Below, piece after piece: positions 35,203 through 44,899 of a DNA stretch of 64,000 nt; position 1 is the first letter of the stretch; the number at the start of each line of letters is the position of its first letter. The stretch spans positions 6,407,212 through 6,471,211 of the forward strand of contig NC_079374.1 of NCBI RefSeq assembly GCF_021018895.1, written 5' to 3'. This DNA is from Seriola aureovittata (Eukaryota > Chordata > Actinopteri > Carangiformes > Carangidae). The notes beneath the pieces are model-generated. The model ran no database searches. It was not told the origin of the DNA and saw nothing but the letters and a program-made list of their open reading frames with translations. The translations under genes were made by a program, and so were the position numbers.

Positions 35203-38200
35203 TACATTTTACTTACTTCAATTTTGTGTTTGTTTTCCAGAATCAGTAACTCCACTGATCGTTGCACCAGTGTGTGTGTTGTTCGTCTGTGCGTTCGCTG
35301 CTGTGCTGGTAAAGTGCTTTGCTATCGACCTTGCTCTCTTCTTCAGACGCTTCTTCCCTCTGAGCAGTCACAGAGGAGGTAAGAGTTTATGTAAAGCTTA
35401 AACAAACGAGGTACAGCGTGTTCATTAGTCAGCTTTATATGCTTGTAGGTGTTTGTTTTTTTTTCAACTTTGAACTGAGCCGGACTAACTGTTACCCCCA
35501 ACATCTGGTTTTTGGCCTAAGCTAATCATCTACTCTAAGGGGATTTGTACTCATTTTGTTTACAGGTTTGATAAGGTGAAGATTAAGTTAGCTGCTGACA
35601 TACCCAAATCTCCAACCCAGCTGTTGGCAGTTGAGTTACATTGTGGGTAATTTAAAGAGAATAAGAAGAAGACTGTCAGGAGTAAAAAAGATGGTATATC
35701 TGGTTTTTCTACATTGACTTTGACAATGTTTAAAGAGTGCAATACTACACCGATAGAGTACTCTTTCAATTCACAGCAAATGGAGCTGGAAGCTAGTCTA
35801 TTCAAACTTGTTTTTAATAAAGTATAATTAATGTGTCATTTGGCTGGAATATGGCTTCATTCTGCATGTAAACAAGCATGCAGAGATGTGGCTGTTTTCT
35901 TTTATACTTGTTCAGATTTTGAGTATTACATTACCGTGTCAGATTTGAACCTGCAGGGCTCCATCTGTTGAGATTTGTGAGGGTCTGTACATAAGCTTCT
36001 CTGTCATCCTCTGTGACCCATAGTTACCCATAAAACCCAAAAAAGATTTGCAATTTTGTTAATACGCATATTTGTACAAGCAATTTTCCAGCCGCACTGA
36101 GATTATATTTTTTAGCAAAGTTTCTCATTGAGTTACCTGAGATTGACTTGAGGGGATTTCAGTCAGAAGTAAAAGCATCATAAGCGACTGCAATGTAGCG
36201 TGGGTGACAATGAGTCAGAGTGAAAAAAATGGACACTTCAGCTTCCATTAATTTGTTTGTATTGAACAGATGCAAGGTTGTACGATGCCTACGTAGTCTA
36301 CCAGATGCAGAGCACTGACAAGGTCACCGAGGAGACACTCAGTCAGTTTGTCACACAGATTTTGCCCTCTGTCCTCGAGAAAAAGTGTGGATATCGACTC
36401 TTCATCCACGGGAGGGATGACATACCTGGGGAAGGTCTGAATTTTATTTTCTTATTTACCTCTCACCTCTTCCCTCTCACACCCCGTCCTTGCATTTGCT
36501 TCTTCTTCTTCTCCACTTTTTTGCTTTAAACAGTTATCAGTTAACAGCTAGCAGATATGCTAATATTAAAAAAGAAACCAACATGGTGAATTTCTCTTAA
36601 AGGGTTATTTACAGCACTTTGGGGTGATTTTGTTGTGCTACAAAGCCTGAGGAACATTTTTCATATCATAACATAAAATAGTTTTTGTTAAGCATTTTGT
36701 TTGACCCCACAGACCGTCTGGAGCTGGTGGAGGACAGCATAGAGCAGAGCAGGAGACTGATGGTTGTCCTCACCCCGGGTTCAGGATCAAAGCCTGAGAT
36801 CACAGACCAATGTCCTGCCTCAACCCAAAACTCAGTAATAGGAGGATTTGACTGGCAGGTAGGAGTCCAAGAAATGTAGAGAAAAACCACTAAGGCAGTT
36901 ACTAAGGCAGTATCCCTGTCTGTTTGTTCAAAATATTGGGACACAGTTGCAACTTGGGTCCAAATGGTCCAGACTCAAAACTACGCTTATTGCATTAAGC
37001 AATGAGTCATTTCTGTCCATGTATCTGTGCCAGCTATGGAGTACACTAGGGGTTGGCGATATGACGATATTAGATCGTGAAGGATTACAACGTGATCTTT
37101 CAAGCTGCAGAGATCGTGGGATCGTCTAGGGCACATTCTATAAATTGCAGTTCTATGCTAATGCACCGACGCACCAGACGTATTGACGTCGTCAACCTGA
37201 CCGACCAATCATAGCGAATTACGCGCAGTGACGCGCTTTCCTACCCGCCGCCTTGTTTGTGTGTGTAGCGGTAGCACATTGAGAGTGATGGCTGAAATGC
37301 AAACGGAGTTGGTCGCTAAAAAAAATTCCACCTCCATTATATGGAATTGGTTTGGATTTTCCGCAACTGATCAAGCGCAAGCAAATGTAATTTGCAAAGT
37401 TTGCACAGAAACAGTTCGCATGTCAGGTGGTAACACGACGAACCTGTTTAATCACCTGAAGAGGAAGCACCCAAAGCAGTATGCTGAGGGCCAAACAGCT
37501 AACAGATAATTCGGGTTATACACATTGCAGTTTGATATTTTTTGTTCAAAACCGTTGCACTAAAAGAGATAACCACAGTCACTTTAGTTTGCAGTTTTGC
37601 GTTTCAATAAGCTATTTAGTGTTTTGATAAATAAATCCTGTTTAAATGACTGTCAGTAATGTCTTTGATTGATATTTTACTTTCTGTTACTACTTTTGCA
37701 AGAGTGCACTTTATTAGAATGTTGTTGTTGTTTACCTTAAACTTTACGTTGTTTGCACATGCAGGCAAAACTGCGACTATTTGAAATAAAATCTGTTAAG
37801 AAAGGTTCTTTGGTCTAAATTGTTCGTTTTATTTTTTCCAATTTAAGATCGTGATAAAATCGAAATCGTGATTTTATTTTAAAAAATCGTGATATGATAT
37901 TTTTGCCATATCGCCCACCGCTAGAGTACACAGATTCCAAAACATGGTAAAACAATTACATGTGGATAGTTGGCCAAAAAGTTATTATTGTTCCAGAATT
38001 CTTTGTTCTCCTGCGATGATGGGATAATCAAGACTGAATCATCATAGAGCTATTTGATATCTTGAAACAAAGTTATACTCTTTGAATTCAAGGCTAAAAG
38101 AACATTGTGAACAACCATGGCTATTCTTGGCGTTCATATTTTATGCTACTTAGCTAAAGAGTTCTCTGATTGCACAAACAATAGAACATTTAAAAAAAAA

Positions 38201-38473
38201 ATTGATTGATTGATCATTTTCCAGGTGGGGATCCACCATGCGCTGGTCCAGAGGGAGATGAGTGTGATTCTGATCCAGCTGGGGGACACTGGGCCCCAAG
38301 GATACACAGACCTTCCTGTCGGCTTGCAGCACCTGATTCGCAAGAGTGCCCCACTGAAGTGGCCAAATGGTTCACGGGGTGCTGCCGCATGGAACTCGCG
38401 CTTCTGGAAGAGGGTGCGATACCTGATGCCCGCCACACCGGCCAGAAAATGTTCTCCCTCTGCGATTATTTGA
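29376..38473 (+). CDS. il1rl1: Interleukin-1 receptor family protein, IL1RL1 (ST2)-like (11 coding exons, 555 aa)
   Basis: Coding exons: 29376-29436, 29862-30102, 30762-30948, 32362-32515, 32759-32821, 33923-34037, 34861-35009, 35241-35378, 36270-36434, 36713-36858, 38225-38473 (TGA stop), 1668 nt in consistent phase. Signal peptide is residues 1-20, three Ig-like regions span about 21-323, a membrane helix about 329-347, and the TIR domain about 370-542. Box 1 is LYDAYVVY, box 2 RDDIPGE (418-424), box 3 FW (533-534). [16 protein letters not shown], the HHALVQ segment and [13 protein letters not shown] resemble IL1RL1 most, then IL18R1. In mammals IL1RL1 is the IL-33 receptor; a fish ligand cannot be inferred here. 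The first Ig domain lacks its disulfide cysteines (A100 replaces the usual YxC). The first nine intron phases equal those of the upstream receptor, so the two are tandem paralogues; the last intron differs. Confidence 0.83.
30484..30610. repeat. Degenerate CCTAA-type repeat
   Basis: Short CCCTAA, CCTAACC and CATAACCCAA stretches in intron 2 of the second receptor gene recall degenerate telomere-like repeat tracts scattered in fish introns. Too diverged for an interstitial telomere claim. Confidence 0.35.
30949..32361. repeat. Intron 3 of the second receptor gene with (TA)n and T-runs
   Basis: Contains a (TA)n tract at 31714-31739 and long T-runs at about 32145-32180, some 180 bp before the acceptor of exon 4. 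Apart from these I recognise nothing in the intron. Confidence 0.7.
32822..33922. other. Intron 5 of the second receptor gene
   Basis: Starts at a weak donor, G then GTGGGA. The interior is AT-rich. At 33014-33023 GGGGAATCCC fits the NF-kB half-site consensus GGGRNNYYCC. No repeat with clear boundaries was recognised. Confidence 0.4.
34119..34296. mobile_element. hAT-type MITE, 162 bp, with 8-bp target duplication
   Basis: TAGGGTTGTCA (34127-34137) and its exact complement TGACAACCCTA (34278-34288) bound a 162-bp element flanked by the 8-bp direct repeat TTCTGTTC (34119-34126 and 34289-34296). An 8-bp duplication is characteristic of hAT transposition. Internally ATCAGATACTAAT and ATTAGTATCTGAT form a further inverted repeat. 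No coding capacity. Intron 6 of the second receptor gene. Confidence 0.88.
34440..34700 (+). repeat. Teleost interspersed repeat
   Basis: GGGGATTACCAAAGTCAGTAG, CTGCACCAAATTTAGC, GGACAAAGTTTAATGGTAATC and GGTGATATTTCCGAACCGAA follow the order of a common fish intronic repeat (GGGATCACCAAAGTC type). Diverged; class unknown to me. Confidence 0.5.
35162..35200. repeat. (CA)19 microsatellite
   Basis: Uninterrupted tract in intron 7 of the second receptor gene, 40 bp before the acceptor of the membrane-segment exon. Long CA tracts near splice sites can influence exon use. Confidence 0.95.
35379..36269. other. Intron 8 of the second receptor gene
   Basis: AT-rich intron between the membrane-segment exon and the first TIR exon. 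No repeat or coding signal recognised. Confidence 0.4.
37039..37931 (+). mobile_element. hAT-type non-autonomous transposon, 877 bp, with BED-finger remnant
   Basis: The 8-bp direct repeat GAGTACAC (37039-37046 and 37924-37931) flanks an element at 37047-37923. Its ends are imperfect inverted repeats: TAGGGGTTGGCGATATG at left, and the complement of the right end, TAGCGGTGGGCGATATG. Subterminal GATCGTGA / ATCGTGATA motifs are repeated. Eight-bp duplication, this GGGCGATATG end, and a BED finger together identify the hAT superfamily. The transposase core is missing. Inserted in the last intron of the second receptor gene. Confidence 0.92.
37288..37509 (+). CDS. BED zinc-finger fragment of a hAT transposase (73 aa)
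   Basis: Short open frame inside the hAT element. It reads IWNWFGF, then C-x2-C (CKVC), then H-x4-H (HLKRKH), the BED finger pattern that gives hAT transposases their DNA binding. It ends in TAA about 30 residues after the last His-region begins to fade (AEGQTANR). The catalytic RNase H-like domain and dimerisation region are absent. A gene function is unlikely, although a free DNA-binding BED peptide is conceivable if transcribed. Confidence 0.7.
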   Translation: MAEMQTELVAKKNSTSIIWNWFGFSATDQAQANVICKVCTETVRMSGGNTTNLFNHLKRKHPKQYAEGQTANR

Positions 38474-39125
38474 AGCCCTTGTGCAGTTTGATTAGCTCTG
38501 CCCTTCCTGGAATGACTGACCTGTAGCATGTACTAAAAAAATCTGAAGGATGGTCCACACTCACTAGTCCTTTTATACAGATATGTGGGAAAAATCGCAG
38601 GCGTCAGCAATATTGTTTATATATGAATGATGCAAATAAGTCCAGAAGGAATGTGTTTACTGTAGCTATATAGAGGAAGCTTTTGGATCTTAATAAGGAT
38701 ACTTATTTTGGATATGTAAGAATTTATTATGCACTTTGTATATGTATCGTTTAATATATAATCTGTCAACTAAGTCAGCATAAACTCTTTGGCGTCCCCC
38801 TGTATTGATGTTCAGTATGGGTTGATTATCCTGTAAAAATAAGCAAGGTTTTGATGGTTTCATGACTACTGGCCAGGGTGTTTCCAGTACCTACAGAGAT
38901 ATACAGTATAGGAGTATTGTGCTGTTTGTGGGAACCACTGTGGTATTCTCTCTTCAGCTCTGTGCTATTGGACAACACAGCTTCTGTCATTCTGTTTGTC
39001 TGGTTGTATTTACAGTTTTTTTATGAGCTTTTACTTTGAAATGTATAGGTTTAGCATCTGTTCGAGGCTACCCATGTATGTCTAATCCCCATTGTTAAAT
39101 TAATAAAGATAAGGCAATTTAATAC
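38474..39125 (+). other. 3' UTR of the second receptor gene
   Basis: Follows the TGA at 38471-38473. A canonical AATAAA at 39102-39107 would place the poly(A) site near 39120-39130, giving a 3' UTR of about 650 nt. AT-rich, with several ATTTA-poor T-rich stretches. The hAT-type element at 39134 begins immediately after. Confidence 0.6.
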
Positions 39126-40308
39126 AATTATATCAGTGGCATGCGGTGACTTTTACACATAGGCAAGCACAACGTAGTTGCAACCCCACCCCCACAACTC
39201 AGCGATTCAGTACCCAAAAAAATATGGACCAGACTAAAATCTACCTTTTCATGACAGTAGCAGTAGCAAATCTTCAGTCTTCTCGGATCTTCATTTCAGG
39301 GCCAGGCCGGTCTCATGGTTTTGTTCTGCCTGTCTTTCCTGTGCTGGACGTCCTGCTCCTGCATCTTGATGCTCTCTGTCAGGACATCTTCACCTTTCCC
39401 CTTCCTGTCTGAAGAAGTTTTAAGATTATATTAGATTGTCTGATCCTCTGAAGTGGCACTAAACACATCAAATGTGCAGCATAGAGGAAAAATATCCATT
39501 CACTTCAATGGTAATCTTCAAAAATATTTACCATTACATGACAATGACGCACTCCAGTAACAATGTTGAATCCTGTATTTTCCAGCCTCAGTGTTGTTAA
39601 TCCTTCCGGCTAATTGTCTGGACTGTAGTTGGGAAGCAAAGGGGAACTTCGCTCTCAAGTAGTCATAGCATTTCTTTCTAGAGTGAAATCTATAGTGCAC
39701 ATATATTTCACTGCTACGCTCACAGCCACACTGCTAACTTATAACTAGCTAGCTAACTCTCTACTCTGGTCGCCAGCCTCACCCCTCCCTCTCTCTCTCT
39801 CGGACAACCTACGTACTGAGCTATTCCTGAAAGGAGCTTCACTACTCCTGTAACAATATTCTGTCTCAAATTTACAGCAAACCTTGCATAGAGCTGATAA
39901 ACTAATGTAATTCGCTTGCTGCTGCCTCTTCGCGCTTAATAATCAGGTCTGGTTTCCACATAAGTCTGCGCATGTGCAAGATACGCGCATCCTCAACGCG
40001 CATGCGCGAATTAAGCCGCTTTCCTCTTCCAGCACGAAAATGACAACAACGATAAGCACAGCGGCTGGAAGTCAAGCTAGCTTTCAGGGACAATACCCCG
40101 CTGCCATCACCAGTGGGCAGTAAATTACATGATGAATGCAAACAGGCAACAGATCCTTGATGAAACAGAAAGCTTTCCTGAGACCAAACATAAGGAGAGA
40201 TGTCGCTTCCACTTCAGTATTGTTCAAATCAATGTCTATTTTTAGCTTTAACTGGGCGATTGCACTGCTTGCCTTTCTTGCCCCCGACGGCACGCCACTG
40301 ATTTATAT
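39126..40308. mobile_element. hAT-type non-autonomous transposon, 1167 bp
   Basis: Left end CAGTGGCATGCGGTGAC (39134) and the complement of the right end, CAGTGGCGTGCCGTCGG (ending 40300), are imperfect inverted repeats. Flanks AATTATAT (39126-39133) and ATTTATAT (40301-40308) are an 8-bp duplication with one mismatch. No transposase remains. The interior is CpG-richer than its surroundings and carries CGCGCATGCGCG (39997-40008) and TGCGCATGTGCA (39967-39978), which fit the NRF-1 consensus. Confidence 0.75.
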
Positions 40309-42300
40309 ACAGTGTAGGGTTGTGCAGAAATAAAGGTTAAAGATGCAGATGAAAATGGCAAAAGAATGTTAACTATAGTCCAATCCGTTTTCGAGAAGCA
40401 AAAATGTATATTTCATTATTATAGCGTCACCTATCAGATAATTAGTGTAATTTTTTGTGCCTGTGCGCGTTTTTCTCAGGTAGTTTCTGCTGCGGGACGC
40501 ACAAGAACAAAAACAATAAGGTCCCAGCAGTATTCACGGCTTGGACCTCTAATTAAATAATTTTCTCCTATCAAACTGACCTGGGAATATTGGCCCACCA
40601 TTGAATACTTATTGATTTAACTGTAGTTACATCGTTTGTCCAGCAGAGGGAGACAATGCTACTGTAGGTTCACCATGACAGTTGTCTGCTAAATCTACCA
40701 CGTCCTCTTCAATACTGCAAAGAATAGCTCTGTAGTTAATGAAGATTATTTCTCTGGTAGGATTACTTTGCTTATTTACAGTTTTATTTTCATTGTATTA
40801 CTAATGCTGGCAAGATTACGCGGTAAAGACTTTTATCAAATTTACAGAGACAAAAACAAAATGTAAAAAGTGCAAAAAGGAAAATACACTGGGGAAAATA
40901 AGCCAGACAGATGTGGATGGTGGCCGCTGGGTGGAGACAGTAAAACAGGTAGAAAATGGAAAATGCTGTGCACTTTCTCTCTCACTCATACCCGGCAAAC
41001 AACTGATGACATTGTTATTTCCGACTCTCTCGGCTGTTGATACAGACCGCAGCTTGTCCCTGGAAGTCCTGCTTCATCTTCTGCCTTGTTCCCGGGTCGG
41101 TGTCTCTGTGTGTGATGGAGGATTGATTCAGGACGGGATGGATGCCGTGTAAACAAGTAAGTGGTGACTTGTCATTGATTTTTATTCCCGTACGCAACAT
41201 ATTTTATATTAGTGCCACACAATGATATACTTTAGGAAAGGGAAATGTAAAACATCACTTTGTTTTTACAGGAATATTATGAGCCTATACTGAAAGTCAA
41301 AAGTAAACTGAAATATTAATAGCATACAACAGATATAAAAACACCATAAGCTCCATAAAAAAATAATCACTGACTGTTGTAGGCACAGTATCAATTTAGT
41401 AAAATCATACCAGCCAAAATGATCATTATTTACAATAAATTCATTTTCTATTTACTATTGGCCATTAGAGCTCAACTCTTGATAAGATTAGTCAAAAAGA
41501 ATTACTTAGAGGTCAATATGTTGTCTGTCATTAACTACAGTAAAATGTATGTAGAGTACAGACATGTTTACAGATTGTTGAAGATACAACTACAGGGATT
41601 TTATACAGTATAAGAAAAAACATGAAGTAGTAGAAATGACCTTTAACAAAAATGTTTAATGAATCGGTGAATCAGAGAGTAAATGGTTCAAATTGTGACA
41701 TGATTTTTAGTTTAAGGGAATAATCCCTTCTCAATAACTTCAGTTTGCTCCTCCATTGACACACACACACACACACTCACTGTTCCCTGCGCTTATATGC
41801 AAAGTGTCTTGACTGTTGAAACAGAGAACAAGACACTTAGCTGTGGACAGCTACCTGTCATCACGTCGGTGGTGTCTGGTTCAGTCACTCAGCTGATCCT
41901 GACACACAACAACCTACACTCAGAGCGAGTTGACAGCTGTGATGATGGGGAACAGAAAATGTCATCAGTAACTTTTCATCAATGACACAAAGCAAACGAC
42001 CTTTAAAGTAAGTAAAATTAATTTTGCTTTCAGAATTATTTTGTTGAACTTTTTTCTAACACAACCGATACTACAGTGCTGCTGTTGCACTTATAGGAAA
42101 CTTAATGTTAGAAAATTAAAATAGAAATGTAGAGTTCTCCCTATTTTCTTGTGAAAAGCCCAGCAGCAGTCTGAGACAGAAAGTTACATACATATGTTAA
42201 TTGTACTGTGGGACACATCTGTTTATTCAGACTAAACTATATAACTGTAAGTATTTATCAGTCTCTACTGTTGAACTGTTCAAACTCTTAAGTAATTTGT
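40309..42300. other. Spacer between the second receptor gene and the ZC3H12C-like gene, proximal part
   Basis: AATAAA at 40329 has no associated gene. A GC-mixed patch at about 40900-41155 ends in AAACAA then GTAAGT, an exon-like end on the plus strand. A 62-codon frame at 41797-41985 contains a leucine-rich-repeat-like phrase. Neither is supported enough to call a gene. Confidence 0.35.
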
Positions 42301-42314
42301 CTAGTACAGTAACA

Positions 42315-42383
42315 GTGTGTGTGTGTGTGTGTGTGCGTGTGTGTGTGTGAGTAAGTGAGTGAGTGTGTGTGTGTGTGTGTGTG
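42315..42383. repeat. (TG)n microsatellite, interrupted
   Basis: TG tract broken by CG and AGTAAGTGAG units. Marks the start of the (TG)/(CA)-dense zone that continues to 55.4 kb. Confidence 0.9.
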
Positions 42384-42749
42384 TCAGTGGAAGAGTTGTG
42401 AAAATGTCTACTTGGCTCTCCTGATGTAAAAGGAATGTTAAAATTAATTACGTCTTCTAATAATGGTGGAAATAAACTAAGTACATTTAATGAATGTATT
42501 TAAGTCCAATTTTAAGGCTTGTCTACTTTAGTTGAGTATTTCCATTTAATGCTAGAAGTCTAGAAGTGTTTGTGCTACGGATTTAAAACAGCATTACATT
42601 TAATTACATTACATTATAGAAATGCATTTTACAAGACATGTTATGCTATCTGGGTTACATTTTTATCAACTCAATGAAAAAACTTTACGTCCTTTTTTAA
42701 GTTATTTTATTTTTTCAGGCTTTTTTTGCCGCAAAAAGAGACAGGAAAG

Positions 42750-42751
42750 TT

Positions 42752-42782
<31 letters not shown>

Positions 42783-42783
42783 G
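42750..42783. repeat. (TG)8 followed by an 18-nt G run
   Basis: TG units pass directly into 18 consecutive G (42766-42783). The G run could form intermolecular or slipped quadruplex structures and is liable to sequencing-length error. Confidence 0.9.
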
Positions 42784-43266
42784 TTACTTGGGCTGCTGTA
42801 GTTAGGACTAAGCCTTCAAGTTTTACTACTGAGGCACCCCGTGAAAAAACATTTTAATTAACTTTGATGCAAAAAACCGAAACCAAGATCTTCCTATCCT
42901 GTTCATAACGAAAGTGCTTTTGTTGCATAAACCAAAAGTAGGACTCAATCGAAATCGAGATCCAGCGGTATCGATCCAGACCGCGTCCCTACAACTTCCA
43001 AGTCCAGTGGTAAAAAATGTGGCAGTTATTCTACAAGAAATAACATTTCCTATAAAATGTGATTGGCAAAACAAATTAGCACCATGTATTATACAAGTAT
43101 AATCTCTAGGAGACAGGGTTCTCAGATGTCGGTCAGTGTTGAGCATTTGCATCCATGCATGCTCTGCATATGTCCTCATGTGACCTTTTACCCCCTTTGC
43201 CTGCTGCACTGAGCTCTAGACATGACTGTGGACTGCCAGGCGGGACATGTGTGCGTCTGTATGTTC

Positions 43267-43267
<1 letters not shown>

Positions 43268-43297
<30 letters not shown>

Positions 43298-43520
43298 AAT
43301 GTGCATGTGTCAGCAGAAGCAGGACAGCGGCACGCTCCCATTGAAAAGGAAGGGGGATGGGAGGGGTGGGGTAGTGCTGGATGACGTTTGGCCCGGCAGC
43401 TGGGAGCTGCTCCGGGCTTTTGTTCCTCGCTGACCCCGCTGACCTGGCACTCGCCCTAATGTCACACACACACTTTCACGCACCTGCACGTAGTCAGACG
43501 CATGACCGCACTTACGCACC

Positions 43521-43551
<31 letters not shown>

Positions 43552-43729
43552 GCACAAGCCTGCACCAGGATATATGTAAATGTGGAAATTCGCTAAAACA
43601 CACCATAGACACGCACACACATGCACACAAACTCAATAGGCCAGGCCCTGTGGGGACGATCTATCATGACTTAATCAGGGTGCTGTGAATTTTGTGTGTG
43701 TGACAGAGAGCGAGAGAGAGTGTGTGTGT

Positions 43730-43772
<43 letters not shown>

Positions 43773-43775
43773 TGA
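43268..43775. repeat. Three (TG)/(CA) tracts in 500 bp
   Basis: (TG) at 43268-43290, (CA) at 43523-43550 and (TG) at about 43720-43771, plus shorter CA pieces near 43610-43630. The GC-richer stretch at 43380-43460 between them (CCCGGCAGCTGGGAGCTG) is unexplained. Confidence 0.9.
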
Positions 43776-44548
43776 CTCGCTGTATGTAGTCTATGAAAGA
43801 CATCTGATCATAACAGTAAAGCTGTGAGTGTGATATTCCATGATGTTTTCTTTAGTCGCTCCTCCATGAGTAAACAGTGCTTTTCCTTCCTGGTTTGTAT
43901 TCGGCTGAAAAGTCCCAGATTCCCCTGACTCTCAGCGGGAACCGAGGATAATCTCCTGTTTTTCTATGTCTAGAATAAACTTCTTGAAATCGCTTTGTGC
44001 TCCAGGAACCCCAGCACCTGGAACATTAAGGGTAATGTCATCATTTTAATTTTTTTCTTTAAACACTGAAGCTGGTAGAAGAGAGAACATCGTAGGTCGT
44101 AGCAGAGTTTATTTTCTTCAGAAACACTTCTGAAAGTGTTTCGTCATTGTGTGCTGACAAACACATGGCAGAAGTTTGTGTGTTGACTGCTGTAGCGTTT
44201 TATGTGATAATACATTGAATATCTTTGGGTTTTGGGCTCAATCATACTCCCTTGCAGATGCACATGTAGCTGCTCTTATACTACTTTCTAGTCCGATTGA
44301 AGGACGCATGTGCAACACTAGCCTCAGTCAGAAAAAACAAGCAAACTGAAGATGTTAAGTTTAATTAGGAACAGACTAATTGCTGCATTCCTCTCTGAGA
44401 GTACAGTTCAGATGCTGACCAGGTTGCTGTGGAGGTTTTATTGGCCTGAGTTATGTGGTAAATCTCAGCACTGTGTCTTTCTTTGTGTGGCTGCTGAATC
44501 ACTCCATCTTCATTACACCAAACACGAGCCTGGGCGAACAGCAGGTGG

Positions 44549-44559
44549 TATGTGTGCGC

Positions 44560-44634
<75 letters not shown>

Positions 44635-44641
44635 TGTGTGC
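44549..44641. repeat. Long TG tract with GCGCGCGC core
   Basis: Strict pyrimidine-purine alternation from 44549 to about 44631. It starts TATGTGTGCGCGCGCACGTG and continues as TG. The CG core next to long TG is the classical sequence type that adopts left-handed Z-DNA. Confidence 0.92.
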
Positions 44642-44746
44642 ACATGTTTTCATGCTGCCTCCTTGCCTCCTTAAGTGACCCAGAGGGCATTGGGCCTAAG
44701 GCCAACCTTTTGTGGCTTCAAAGTCTGATGACCCTGTCCCATCCCC

Positions 44747-44750
<4 letters not shown>

Positions 44751-44840
<90 letters not shown>
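44751..44840. repeat. (AC)45 microsatellite
   Basis: Ninety uninterrupted nucleotides, the longest tract in the window. Its strand is complementary to the TG tract 110 bp upstream. Confidence 0.95.
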
Positions 44841-44841
<1 letters not shown>

Positions 44842-44899
44842 ATGTGGTCTGGTCTGGTTTGTTTGGCTTCCCTCTTCATAGGTAGGAGCATGTGTGGGG

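Noticed and set aside
37288..37509. BED-type zinc-finger host gene
   Set aside because: It lies wholly inside a hAT element with terminal repeats and an 8-bp duplication, and lacks the rest of any ZBED protein.
29376..38473. SIGIRR or DIGIRR (one or two Ig domains) for the second receptor
   Set aside because: Three Ig-like regions are encoded by exons 2-7, and the TIR boxes match signalling receptors rather than SIGIRR.
40425..41155. Plus-strand gene in the spacer after the second receptor
   Set aside because: The exon-like end at about 41156 (GTAAGT) has no matching acceptor-bounded partner or recognisable protein content.
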